Source of the DNA: Argyresthia goedartella
Taxonomy: Eukaryota; Arthropoda; Insecta; Lepidoptera; Argyresthiidae
Assembly (NCBI GenBank): GCA_949825045.1
Contig: OX463829.1
Location: 19,686,715-19,750,714 of the forward strand
DNA: 64,000 nt
Direction: 5' to 3'
The notes below the pieces were generated by a model. The model did no database searches. It was given only the letters and a program-made list of their open reading frames with translations, and had not been told where the DNA came from. The translations under genes and the position numbers were made by a program. Position 1 is the stretch's first letter. Every line of letters begins with the position of its first letter. Positions 22,990 to 33,578 of this stretch are shown here, piece by piece.

Positions 22990-23047
22990 GTATAACCAAA
23001 AAACGGCCAAGTGCAAGATGGACTCGAGGACCAAGAGTTCCGTACAC
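22990..23047 (-). repeat. Interspersed repeat family 1, antisense end fragment
   Basis: AAAAAACGGCCAAGTGCAAG is followed by GGACTCGAGGACCAAGAGTT and CCGTAC: the reverse complement of the family end CGCACTTGGCCGGTTTTT seen at 22490-22507. Confidence 0.5.
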
Positions 23048-23082
23048 ACTTATAAATATGTGTATGTGTTAGCGGTAATCTG

Positions 23083-23915
23083 TATTATCCGGTATTCTAT
23101 ACAATCCCTAGGCAATGTTGTAGAGTTAGTGCAACGCGTACAGAATGCTTGCGCGCGTTTCAATTTTGATATTCCGTTAAGGTGTCACGTGACCCCATAC
23201 CTAAATAAACATACAATTTTAAAATTGCAACATCGTCGAAAGCTTCACTAGGCGTGTCTTTTGTTCGGGGTGATGAAATATAAAGAGCCAAGTTATCTTT
23301 TTGAGAAACTTTCATTTAAGTCGAAGCACCATGTGTCCCGCCAATGCTCGACGCAGCTCGCTACAGAGCGGCACAACTCAGCTGCCTTTAGGGGGAGCTT
23401 CCGCTATGCTGCGACCAAGTGTTGGAATAATATCCCTCCACCAATCAGGAACCTGCGTTGTTTGTACGGATTTAAATGGATCTTGAGAAAATTCATTTTT
23501 GAGCATCAAAAATTCGAAGAATCTATACGAAATGACACTAGCGCAATATAACTGACTGTCATATGAAATTGTGACCGTCAATATTAATACTGTTTTATAT
23601 TTATAAAGATTTATTTTATACCTTTAATTAACCTATTACCTACTAAAAAGTCTGGATATTCATTTATGTTTCTCTTTTAAAATATGTTTTTCCTTCTGCC
23701 TGCTGTTTATAAATGTTTACACAAAAGTGCACATTGTTGTGCGTGTTGTCACCCGTCGGTCACAACGGAAGACCAGCGCTGATTGTTCGCATTCAGCATA
23801 TGCTGAGTTGAGGCCGGCTTGTGACATGGAAATGTACCTAATTCTTATGTATCTAGTTGTTCAATATTGACTCCTATTTTTGTTTCCTGTTACAAATAAA
23901 CTTCTTTCTTTCAAT
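23083..23915 (+). mobile_element. 5'-truncated LINE, C-terminal reverse transcriptase region and 3'UTR
   Basis: The plus strand encodes YSIQSLGNVVELVQRVQNAC, ARFNFDIPLRCHVTPYLNKH, then after a single TAG (23250) ACLLFGVMKYKEPSYLFEKL, STQLATERHNSAAFRGSFRY, CWNNIPPPIRNL and EESIRNDTSAI. This is the C-terminal region after the reverse transcriptase in CR1/Jockey-group LINEs. The 3'UTR ends near 23915 with CAAATAAACTTCTTTCTTTC. Apart from the TAG the two ORFs (23083-23250, 23261-23551) are contiguous in frame. Confidence 0.68.
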
Positions 23916-24020
23916 GTATAGAATGCCTAAAACGTGTAGGTAAAGTATGTTTTTTTTTTCATACTTTGCCAAGGTATTCTATACAATACCAAATGCGCAG
24001 CTTGTAATATATGTAAAAGC

Positions 24021-24115
24021 GTAAAACAAGGCGGTAGCTTAGGTAAAGGGTAAAGAGTGTGAGCCCTTTATCCTTCGTGTTAGGTTGAACATGTAAGAAC
24101 AACAAAAAATAGTTA
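24021..24115 (-). repeat. Interspersed repeat family 3, copy
   Basis: GGCGGTAGCTTAGGTAAAGG, then CCTTTATCCTTCGTGTTAGG and TTGAACATGTAAGAACAACA: antisense to the copies at 30.5, 33.4 and 50.4 kb. Confidence 0.6.
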
Positions 24116-25002
24116 AACATAAAATTAAGGAACATAAAATATTTTCGCTAACTTAAAATATTTTATGCATGTTATTTAGTTATAACTATATTTAAATTGT
24201 TCATCCATCTCGCTCATGTACTTTTACCAATATTTTTTGTAACGTTACTGATGATATACAGTTTTCATTTGTTTCATTTACTTGTATTCTATAAGACCTT
24301 GCTTCAAGCCAAATTTTATGATTTATGAGGTCAACGGGAAGAACCTTTAGGGTTTGATTCCCTTGCGAGCAAGCAAATTCAGCAAAATTGTGATAGAAAC
24401 AGCGGTATCTTTTGATTGACTTATATGTTTAATTTTTTCACAACTTCAAGAGACCATAGATTTGAGTAATTAATATAAATTTCAATTTCATACCTCTACC
24501 CGTTCGTACAAACAAGTGTATTGACATACAGACATAAGGACAACGAAGTGATCCTGTAACGGTTCCTGTTTTCCTTTTCCTTTTAAGATAAAAAACCCTA
24601 AATATAACAAAAAACGTCACGCCTTATCCATACGGGATGGAACAGGCAACAAAATGCAAAGCAGCGCAGCTTTGTTTAAAACCCTGTGTTGAATTGAAAC
24701 CATAATGCTGTCTGTATCAATTCAAAAGTCACATCTGTCTTCTGACTTCACTACACCATACTCGTATTATACGTTTTGGTTTGGTAGACAGCACTTGGAA
24801 TGTGCAGTGATTATTGATCGCTGAAAATAGCTTAAAAGCTTCTAAGTCGATTTTCGCATTCAGCCTGCATTTCAAATGCCAGAATCCCAACTCCGTGCTA
24901 TAGTGGGGGTGGTTGGCTCCCGGCATTAACACCCTTGCTGCTTTGCTTGTTTGGTTTCGATACTCTTTTCAATCAGGCATTATAAATGCTCCAGTGATAT
25001 AT

Positions 25003-25337
25003 ATGTCACCGTAAGATTGTCAAAACCGTTAGTTGATAAACTAACGTTTTTGCTCTCGTTAGTTGGTGAATTATCATCAGATACTAACTATATAACGCGT
25101 TAGTTAATAAACTAACGGTTAAAACCGTTAAATAGTAAACTGGTTTAAACTTGAATTGCAAACGAAATACCAGGGCAAACAATGCGGTAGCTTAGGTGAA
25201 GATTAGAGGGGGCGAGCGCAGCGAAGCCCCCGAATAGTCTTCATGTTAGGTTGACATGTAAGAACAAAAGAAACGTAAATTCTAAACCCTGTCGGTCTGG
25301 TTTACTAACGGTTTTGACTATCTTATAGTGATATATA
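25003..25337 (-). mobile_element. Interspersed repeat family 3 core inside an inverted-repeat element
   Basis: The left end TAAGATTGTCAAAACCGTTA and, on the opposite strand at the right, TAAGATAGTCAAAACCGTTA form terminal inverted repeats of about 25 bp. Between them are an array of AACTAACG/CGTTAGTT units (25025-25135) and the family 3 core (25160-25275: GCGGTAGCTTAGGTGAAG, TTAGGTTGACATGTAAGAAC). Non-coding. Confidence 0.55.
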
Positions 25338-25581
25338 CATACCGAAACGCTGGAGACGATCGCACATAGTAGCTTTGCTCAAGCCAGGAAAAGCGACTGA
25401 CGATCCTAAGACCTACCGACCCATATCTCTTCTCTGCCACTAATTTAAAATCTATCATCGGCTAATCCTGAACAGAATACCTACACATTAGAAAATAAAT
25501 TTATTCAACAACAATAAGCTGGTCTCCGTCCAGGAAAATCCTGTACGGGCCAATTCCTCAACCTAACTCAGCATATAGAGG

Positions 25582-25621
25582 ATTTAATGCTAGTCCATAC
25601 TAGTATGGACTTGCATTAAAT
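25582..25621. repeat. 40-bp palindrome in the LINE remnant
   Basis: ATTTAATGCTAGTCCATACT pairs with AGTATGGACTTGCATTAAAT; the only mismatch is one T:T pair. Confidence 0.75.
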
Positions 25622-25636
25622 TTTAATTTATCTACC

Positions 25637-25680
25637 GTCCACTCGCTCATGAACACCTAGGTGTTCATACGCGAGTGGAC
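25637..25680. repeat. 44-bp palindrome in the LINE remnant
   Basis: GTCCACTCGCTCATGAACAC pairs with GTGTTCATACGCGAGTGGAC around a central CTAG, with two mismatched positions. It starts 15 bp after the previous palindrome. Confidence 0.75.
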
Positions 25681-26548
25681 AGGTTAACATCAAAATAGTA
25701 GGAATCAAATGGGGAACCAACCCCTGCGAATAAGAGCGTTAGCTCTACGCTACTCGGCAGCGAAGTATGCATGCCCTGTGTAGGAAAACTCCGCCCACAC
25801 CGGTTAGGTGGACGTAGTTCTCAACGGAACATGCCGCCTGGTCACCGGCTGCTTAAAGCCTACATGGAATGTTAAATGCACCTTCTCGCCGGAAGAGAAC
25901 CCACTATTTATCCGAAGGGAGACGGCCACGGCCAATGAACGATGGAGACAGCTCTTCGATCCTCTCATCCTTTCCAATGTAACATGGTCTGCTTAAAATT
26001 AAGTACTACTTACTATTAAGTCATACTTAACTATACAGATTGTAGTAAAACCTCTTTTTATTTAATTTAACAAGCTTACTGGCTGACTAGCCTTCTGAAA
26101 AGCAAGGTTCAGAATTCAAACCTGGAATTTCGTCTGGTAGCTCTTCGATTGTTTTTGACGCATTCTTTCTTTGAGCTCTGAATGGCTAAAACGTATCCTC
26201 TACGTCAGTTTATTTTTACCGCCTCAATTATGCCATAGTTGCAGCGATGGGCTAGTCCCTCATAATTGTTAATAGATATGATTTTGTAAATAACTTGTGT
26301 TGTGTAAATAGAAGGCCTTTACTTGATGTGCTGTAATGATTGCTGACGCTTGGGGTTCCACCTGTACCTACCCTCCTGCTCACACCACTGGACCTGAAAC
26401 CCCTCTGCTGAACAGGACTCCTCGCGGCGGCCCTCTATAGCCCATTGTGTGCTGCCGCTCCTGCTACCGGATCTCATCAGGGGAGTCGCAGCCTAAACGC
26501 GCAAAGTCCGTCTCACGAGTTCACACCCACGACCTTGCTCTGTTCTCC

Positions 26549-27285
26549 CTTAAATAAATCTTGTAAATATTGTAAACTCTGCTTTCATTCAATATAGGGA
26601 GTCTATCACAAGCGAATTTCGCCACCAATGAGATCCTCTCAGGGGAAACGCTTAAGAAACGCCAACTGAGGAAGTGGAGAGGCTGTACTCAACATCTCAA
26701 CAGCTTTGTGAGACCGGCAGAACGTCTTCCTCCTGGTGGTATACAGGAATGGACGGTTTGGAGAGCGCTGAACAGAGTGCGTGCGGGTGTCGCCCGAACG
26801 AAGGAGAACGTACAGAAATGGGGGATAATCTCCGAAACCTTGAGCTCCTTAAATAAATCTTGTAAATATTGTAAACTCTGCTTTCATTCAATATAGGGAG
26901 TCTAAACGTTTCACCAAGACCACATTCCTCTCCAGCGGCGCCTAAAATAAATCTTGTAAATATTTTAAACTCTGCTTTCATTCAATATAGGGAGTCTAAA
27001 CGTTTCACCAAGACCACATTCCTCTCCAGCGGCGCCTCAAATCACAAGCGAATTTCGCCACCAATGAGATCCTCTCAGGGGAAACGCTTAAGAAACGCCA
27101 ACTGAGGAAGTGGAGAGGCTGTACTCAACATCTCAACAGCTTTGTGAGACCGGCAGAACGTCTTCCTCCTGGTGGTATACAGGAATGGACGGTTTGGAGA
27201 GCGCTGAACAGACTGCGTGCGGGTGTCGCCCGAACGAAGGAGAACGTACAGAAATGGGGGATAATCTCCGAAACCTTGAGCTCCC
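26549..27285 (+). repeat. Tandem duplication inside the Jockey-like LINE remnant
   Basis: A short segment (AAATAAATCTTGTAAATATT to AATATAGGGAGTCTA) occurs three times, at about 26550, 26850 and 26945. A second segment (AAACGTTTCACCAAGACCAC to CCAGCGGCGCCT) occurs twice after it. The LINE C-terminal piece of about 240 bp occurs twice with only one or two differences. Confidence 0.72.
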
Positions 27286-27454
27286 TTTGCAAATGCGGGG
27301 CTGAACAAACAACGGACCGTCTAAAATCTTGCCGGGACGGACCCAAATTTCATGAGGAGTAATAGTGCTGTCCGTCTAGAATCGACTTCAATCGATCGAA
27401 CTCGAATGACACGTCGTATAATCGAATAAATAACAATGTTACGCCCCCCAGTGG

Positions 27455-27600
27455 TGATGGAAAATATCGTGAGGAAACCTTCAAATATCCATAGCTGCGG
27501 CAATGGGCTAGCTCGCTATCATGCATTACTAAACTTGGGCACAATTGTGCCTCTGCCATCCCGTAGGGGAAATGGCGTGACCGTATGAGTCTTAGCTGGG
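27455..27600 (+). repeat. Unclassified 3'-tail-like repeat
   Basis: GGTGATGGAAAATATCGTGA + GGAAACC, TAGCTGCGGCAATGGGCTAG and CATGCATTACTAAACTTGGG. Partial copies are at 13600-13690 (antisense), 26218-26275, and 28830-28870 (GGTGAAGGAAAAGCATCATG). Confidence 0.4.
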
Positions 27601-27631
27601 ACACCTACAACCTCTTTCTATATTACTGTAC

Positions 27632-27742
27632 TGTTCATAATTCATAATTTCTTTTTTGCACACAAATGATATAAAAAAGAGTTACATAAAAATAGTGTAA
27701 AGGCGAGCTTATCTCTAATAAGAGATCTCTTCTAGCAAACCA
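27632..27742 (-). mobile_element. 3'UTR-only copy of the same LINE family, antisense
   Basis: The reverse complement reads TGGTTTGCTAGAAGAGATCT, then AGAGATAAGCTCGCCTTTAC, and ends with a pA-signal-like AAAAAAGAAATTATGAATTA. It matches 17258-17373 of the long copy. Confidence 0.7.
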
Positions 27743-28675
27743 GTTTAAAGTGGGAAATGTTGATTGCTAAGCTGGGGAAGACTATTAAATACAAATATTA
27801 ATAAATAAAATTAAATAAATAATTACTTTAATTCTACACTAAATACTTAAAATATAATACTAATAAATACTACTATTATATGTAAATGTGCTAATAAATA
27901 CTTAAAGAATACTAATTGTAATTCTAAAGAGAGAGGTAATGCTTCTTCATGCGACTTTTAAATATGTATATTGTTATTTACAAAGTTGGGAAAATACTTT
28001 GTTTTATGACCATGGTTTTTTAGTCTATGGCTTGACCAAATTATCAAAGTTTTGGTAATCATTCGACGCAAATTTTTATGCTTTTTAAATTGTTAGAATA
28101 TAACTTTTCGCTAGGGTGCATCGTACATAATTTATGAGCTAGAAATCAAAAAACGTCCCATCATTTCGGGCTTCGCCCAGTTTGTAGCTGCCAAAAGTTA
28201 TATTTTTGATACTTACTCAGTTTCATAATGAACCCCATTTTGGAACAATTAATTACTCTACTGTCTGGTGTATGTAGGATTCGAATACGATTAGTAAGTT
28301 AATGACGAAATAATTAAACAGGAGCCCCTATAAGCTAAATCCAAATTTACAGGTACTTGTTAGCTACTGAGTACTACTGGTATTAGTTTCCACATACGAA
28401 AACGGTCACTCTTTGTTAATTAATGTCGCCTACGCATCTGTGTGGGTTCTTTGAAAGATAGATTGCGGTCTCTATCGGAACTTTTTACGATTTAAAAGAG
28501 AATTAGGCCCACTTGCCTCAAGCTGTTTATCCAGAGCTAAAAAGGTAATACGAGTACGATAATTTTGGCACATTTGTCATAGCAGCCACCCCGGCCTCTG
28601 ATTCTCGCGCTTTCAATATACAGATAAAATTTTCGATCGGAATCAACCTCCATGTTTACTGGTTCCACCGCTCGT
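27743..28675. other. No gene seen
   Basis: Very AT-rich; no feature supported. Confidence 0.45.
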
Positions 28676-28770
28676 CTGACTGGCAAGTGGCGAGTGCCAA
28701 GTGGCAAGTGGCAACTGGCAAGTGCCAAGTGCCAAGGTCCAAGGGCCAAGCATCAAGGGCCAAGCCTGAC
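28676..28770. repeat. (TGCCAAG)-type short tandem repeat
   Basis: An imperfect array of 6-8-bp GGCAAGTG/GCCAAGT units grading into GGGCCAAGC units. Confidence 0.7.
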
Positions 28771-29017
28771 AAGCATGAGATGGGGGTTCGATGCCCCGTG
28801 CTAACCGTACCTATAATTTATGGATGTCCTAACGGTGAAGGAAAAGCATCATGAGGAAATCTTGATATCTCCATGTGTTAAAAGAGTGCCTTTTATGGTT
28901 GACGTATTCTACGTGACGTATATTGCAAAGTGTGTGATGTTCTTGCTGGATTAAGTAAAGGCCTACGTGCCTCGGTGAGGACATAAATGGGCAATCATTA
29001 GATTCGAATGTTATTAC

Positions 29018-29101
29018 CTGGTTCATGATGCGCTGAGGGCGAGGGCGCTGAGAAGGCGCTGGAGCACCCGGCCCGGCGAGACAGACCGCCCAGCTCCGTC
29101 A
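29018..29101 (-). CDS. wge: Third coding exon of the winged eye-like gene (84 bp)
   Basis: The minus strand shows an acceptor (CATTGTTCCTCAG) followed by 84 bp of GC-rich open frame and a CAG|GTAATAA donor. Entered in phase 1, exactly as left by the 47.9-kb exon, it reads VTELGGLSRRAGCSSAF then SAPSPSAHHEP and exits in phase 1 (84 is a multiple of 3). The GC content contrasts sharply with the AT-rich flanks. The intron separating it from the previous exon would be 18.8 kb and would contain the mariner, Crypton-like and Tc1-like elements. The splice sites and phase are visible. The link to the same gene is inference. The encoded Ser/Pro/Ala-rich linker has no domain assignment. Confidence 0.5.
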
Positions 29102-29139
29102 CTGAGGAACAATGCACTTAATCATGAATCACTTCACGA

Positions 29140-29305
29140 CCTCTGTGGGGCGCTGCGGCTCGGATCCCAGCTGGGGACGAAGAGAAAAGAAATTACCAGG
29201 TCCTGGATATACAGTTAAGTGTGTGTGACGTCACAGTTTTTGGTTCCCACGACACTAGGATATGGTGCAGAAGCAATTTATTCGCCTGTTTATAAATGTT
29301 TATGT
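29140..29305 (+). mobile_element. Second SINE family, copy with a decayed head
   Basis: CCTCTGTGGGGCGCTGCGGC and TCGGATCCCAGCTGGGG are the worn box A and box B region. AGGTCCTGGATATACAG, GTTTTTGGTTCCCACGACAC and AGAAGCAATTTATTCGCCTG are the body. It lies 36 bp beyond the acceptor of the host exon at 29018-29101, in the intron. Confidence 0.55.
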
Positions 29306-30017
29306 TTTACTTCCTGATAATGTAAAGTGCGTATCTACTGTTTTATCTAGTGATGTTGTTATTTAATTCATACGAATGAAACTAGACAACCTATAGGTTT
29401 AGAAGATTGTTTTACAATAACTATTTGATGAAATATTTTACAACTTAATGCTTTTATTAATGGTTTGTACATTTTATTATCACGTATTGTTTCTCAATGA
29501 ACAATGGTACAAAAATCATGCCAATCTCTAACAAATTTTTCTTCTGCTAAAAAAAGGGTAGTTTTTCAATAGGCAAATATTTTCTTAATATAAGGTAGGT
29601 ACTACTAGCTATCGTAACATTTCATGATATCACCAAATTTTGGGATTATCGATTGAACTAACACATTCTTTACCCCATGACTATTTTTATGTTATCAAAA
29701 AGTGGCAAAATCGGGCCTGTCAATTAACTTCGTTAATTATTGAATAAGGGTATAGGATCGTGGCAGATATGTCACTCTAGTTTGGGAGCCGGGTATGGCC
29801 TTGATTGGTAATTGGGATGAAATTTAAAAAAAGCTGCAAAAGTGTTACATCCTTTCCAATATGAGGTGGCAAAGGTAAAGTTGACTTTATAGCCAGTAAT
29901 TCAATTTATCAATTTTCCATTTAAAACTCTAAAAGAAGCAAACTTTTGTAATTTTCTCCCGTCTGCGATTAATGACCTAAATAAAAATAATAACAGAGCC
30001 CGCAGACAAGATACAAA
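29306..30017. other. No gene seen
   Basis: AT-rich, presumably intronic; no feature supported. Confidence 0.45.
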
Positions 30018-30142
30018 ACGCAAATAACAATCGCACGAAACGCAAAAAAATTAAAGCGATCTGATATTTCGGGACGCGAAGTTACTTATGTCTTGCAGTG
30101 TCAAATAGTACAAATTTTCTTAACTTTTCGTGCGATTGTTAT
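30018..30142. repeat. Short inverted-repeat element
   Basis: AATAACAATCGCACGAAA near 30024 is repeated in reverse complement as TTTCGTGCGATTGTTATT at about 30125-30142, enclosing about 85 bp. It is MITE-like. The target duplication is not clear. Confidence 0.45.
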
Positions 30143-30160
30143 TGGCTTGTGTTTAAACTA

Positions 30161-30391
30161 CACTGACGAGCAATGAAAAAGTTCCAGTGAGATAGCACCA
30201 AATTACTCCTAAACGGGAAAGGTTAGCTTAATGACGCCGTCTGCAATATTGAAGTACATTTAACAGTGCATCAGAATATTACCAAGTAAAAACGTCAATA
30301 TTGTGTTCAAATTTTAAATTAAATGTTTTAAAAAATTGGATGGGTGTTTGTCGCCATTTTGTGGGTGGAACTTTTTCATTGCTCGTCAGTG
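30161..30391. mobile_element. 231-bp TA-flanked MITE
   Basis: The terminal inverted repeats of 26 bp begin CACTGACGAGCAATGAAAAA and continue GTTCCA on both strands. The element is flanked by TA at 30159-30160 and 30392-30393. No ORF. It is a Tc1/mariner-type non-autonomous element. Confidence 0.75.
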
Positions 30392-30439
30392 TATTTGCAA
30401 AAAAACTCGAAAATTTACTACCAATACATTCGAAATGAC

Positions 30440-30675
30440 TGCCAAAATTAGTAAATGATCACGAAATTGTGTTTGGATAAATGATCACCAAACTTCTTTT
30501 TATGTTTTGTGTACTTAATTTTTGTTGTTCTTACATGTTCAACCTAACACGAAGGATAAAGGGGGCTTCGCTTCGCTCACCCCATTTACCCTTCACCTAA
30601 GCTACCGCAGTATTTTGCCCTGATATTTTCTGCATATTTTGGTGATCATTTACCCAATTTGGGTAAGTAAAAATA
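30440..30675 (+). repeat. Interspersed repeat family 3, copy with inverted flanks
   Basis: GGATAAATGATCACCAAACT at the left and TTTTGGTGATCATTTACCCA at the right are inverted. The core reads TTGTTCTTACATGTTCAACC, AGGATAAAGGGGGCTTCGCT and CACCTAAGCTACCGCAGTAT. Confidence 0.6.
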
Positions 30676-31677
30676 ATTTGATTATTTAATTGTTCTCATT
30701 GTTATTTTTCCTGTCTATGGTGTCAGTAGCCTATTGGAATCACATTATGTATAAAAGTCCGTGTTCGTATACTTGAGCTAAGCAGTGAACAACAATGGCG
30801 GAATTAGTACGGCGGACGCTCCGACAATCTGATGTGTGCAGAGGAATTTTGTCAAAAATACGTTTTTGCCTATTTTTTTAATTTAATAGGACGATTTAAA
30901 GAATGTTTGAGTGACAATCAGTGGCTGAGTGTTCCAACTAGTGTCTATAACTTATTGCGGTAATATACCTTGGGTGATTCTTTCGGCACGTGAAATGTGT
31001 TTGTATACCACTTAAATCAATTATGAAAACACCGACTATACGTACAAACTAATCGAACTCGAACGAACAGAACGAATACATTTAGTTAAAAAAGATGTGA
31101 TATTGCGGTGCCAAGCCCGCAATGTGGTTAGATAAGTGGCCGACATTTCGTTTCTGCCCCAGCTAGGTGGTCAGCCGGCTGGAACGGTGCCATCTTGATA
31201 TGACCGCGCGCATTATTGATATTTGTCACACAAGATGTATAATGAATCGTAACACAGAGATAGGGTATTTGTCAAGCGAAGCTAATTATCTTGTGAATAG
31301 GTAATTTATGTGTTTTTAAATGTAGAGAAGAATCTTTAACACTCGTGGCTCTGTGAGATGTAGTCATCACGAGCAACATAGGAAATTTGCTTTTAAATTA
31401 TTTTCTACGCCTTTTTCCGACTCCTTGAAGTTTATCGAATAAACAAGTGGAATTACTGTAACAACAAATAACCCGACTGCATTTTAATGCAATACCACAT
31501 AACTTTTGAATTACGTGGATGGAGATGAAAGTAGCCGCACCAATTACTTTGTAACCCTATAGCTCTGCTCCATTTTGAAAAAATCCAATCAATAAAATAT
31601 TCGTTTTATGAATTTTCTGCTGAACTTCAGGACTTGAATCTAAAATGCTTCTTTAACAAACTGCTATAAAACACTTA
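30676..31677. other. No gene seen
   Basis: Contains a repeated motif GATGAAAGTAGCCGCACCAA (31527) also at 22369 and, with an insertion, 43792. Otherwise nothing is supported. Confidence 0.4.
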
Positions 31678-31816
31678 CGGCCTTACTTATAAAAAAAGTA
31701 AATTCACTGCTTAGTTAATTCAGTGTTTTGTCTTGCTTTGACATTTAGTCAACGTGTGAAAAGGACAAAACTCTGCACAGCTAAACAGTGAGTTTACTTT
31801 TTTATAAGTAAGGCCG
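31678..31816. mobile_element. 139-bp TA-flanked MITE
   Basis: The terminal inverted repeats begin CGGCCTTACTTATAAAAAA and continue GTAAA with CACTG. It is flanked by TA at 31676-31677 and 31817-31818. Non-coding. Confidence 0.72.
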
Positions 31817-33289
31817 TAACTCTGCATAAGCAGTCTTATGCTGCAGTGAGCATTTTCGTGCAAAAACATTCATTCATTAAATATATTGTTGATAGCTTAC
31901 ATAACATACCACCTGTAGCCTATAACAAATAACTTCACATTTTTGTAATTCTGTACAATTCTACTTATATTTTTGAAGGGGTCAAGAAAATTTATATTCG
32001 ATTTTTAAAAAGGAGATGGTGTAGAGTATTTCCTACTCTATCCGCTACCAACAAACATTTACCTGCAAGATTTCGACAAGCATGCAGAAATCCAAATATC
32101 GCTGTACTCACAAAGGAATAGTGCAATTATGATAAGTTCTTGAAACTTTTGAAACATGAAATACTGATATTCAGCCATTCAGAATTGTGTTGTCTGTACA
32201 TAGCTGGAGCATTCCACCATACATCTTTTAAACATGTCCTTTCTATTAGATTTGTAGAATTATATACAATTAAGTAAAGTTTGTATTATAGGCCTCTGTA
32301 GTGAAGTGAAGATCATTACATCCGCTAAGCAGCATTGATTTATTTCAACGCCTTGTAAAACAGAATGCATCCAACTTATATTACAAATGTGAAAGTAGCT
32401 ATGTTTAGATGTTTATTTGTTTGGCCTCAATCAAGCTAAAACGGCTGAACGGATTTGAATGAAATTTAGCACAAATATAGTTTATGAGCTAGATTAACAT
32501 AAAGTATACTTTTTATCCGACTGCACCAGAAGGAGGATAACGTTTTCTCGGTAAATAATAATTCCTAGGAATACACAGATGAAGTGGCGGGCATCAGATA
32601 GTATTTCATAAATATATATGCCTGGCCATAGACTAGACGTAACTAGTACTGCGATGGAACTGCAGAATAACAAGTTATGGTAACGTTTTGCTGAAACTGG
32701 TCCCAGGGCCAAGATTTGAGACTGTGAGATGACTTCTAGTCTCTGGCGAGGCGCCAAACTAAGTTTACAATTAACTTAAGTTAAGTTAATTGTTCCTTAC
32801 TTCAGTATATTTGCATTCTGGGTAAAGATAGGCCATGGCAATGACTGGAACCTAGGCAGGCTCTAGATCAGGAGAAGATTTAAAAAGCTTTATGATAAAA
32901 TGCGCAACAATATAATAGTAATTATTGGCCGGGCATGTTATGTGCAAGATCGTAGTCTGACTCTCGAAAAAATGTTACTACAAAGTCCAGAAGAGACAAC
33001 TGGACAAGATCGCGACTCGCCAACACTGCACATCCGTGTAAATCATCAAGTTAGTATATAGATGGATATCATCAACGAAAGCTGGGCTTTCAAGGGATTC
33101 TCGGTATCAGGAATTTTTGTGATGAGGATAATTTTCATTTATGGTTGTCTTATGTCGATAATCCAAAGTGAAAATTTTCACAGTTTACCATCATTAGCTT
33201 TTTGCAACAAGATGTGTAAGGAGAAAATGTTGTCCAAAACCGAGCACCGCGCTGGTATTAAATGGCTTATGTTTAAACGATTACCAAAA
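31817..33289. other. No gene seen; repeat traces
   Basis: AAACGGCTGAACGGATTTGA + ATGAAATTTAGC (32440-32470) is typical of a dispersed element. TTTTATCCGACTGCACCAGA at 32511 matches the 38.1-kb element end. Confidence 0.4.
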
Positions 33290-33560
33290 ACTATTATTTT
33301 ACTACCAATAAATTCGAATAGACTGCCAGAATGGATAAATATCCACCAAATTGTGTTTGGATAAATGATCACCAAACTTCTTTTTATGTTTTGTGTACTT
33401 AAGTTTATGTTTTAAGTATTTTTTGTTGTTCTTACATGTTCAACCTAACACGAAGGATAAAGGGGGCTTCGCTTCACTCACTCCTTTCACCCGCAGTATT
33501 TTGCCCTGATATTTTTTGCAACTTTTGGTGTTCATTTATCCATTTTGGGTAGGAAAAAAT
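33290..33560 (+). repeat. Interspersed repeat family 3, copy next to the mariner
   Basis: TTTGGATAAATGATCACCAA, TTGTTCTTACATGTTCAACC, AGGATAAAGGGGGCTTCGCT and TTTTGGTGTTCATTTATCCA. It lacks the CTAAGCTAC segment found in the other copies. Confidence 0.6.
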
Positions 33561-33578
33561 ATTTTGGTGATCATTATA

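Larger units (their letters stand above)
25375..27345 (+). pseudogene. Rearranged Jockey-like LINE remnant
   Basis: Ordered pieces on the plus strand are reverse-transcriptase start KPGKATDDPKTYRPISLLCH (25385-25440), AGLRPGKSCTGQFLNLTQHI (about 25515-25575), a deletion occupied by two palindromes (25582-25680), then ALRYSAAKYACPVWENSAH and VDVVLNGTCRLVTGCLKPTW (about 25735-25870), and a C-terminal segment PPGGIQEWTVWRALNR, VARTKENVQKWGIISETLSS that occurs twice (26606-26849, 27045-27285), ending CKCGAEQTTDRL. Many stops are present. It is not functional. Confidence 0.66.
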
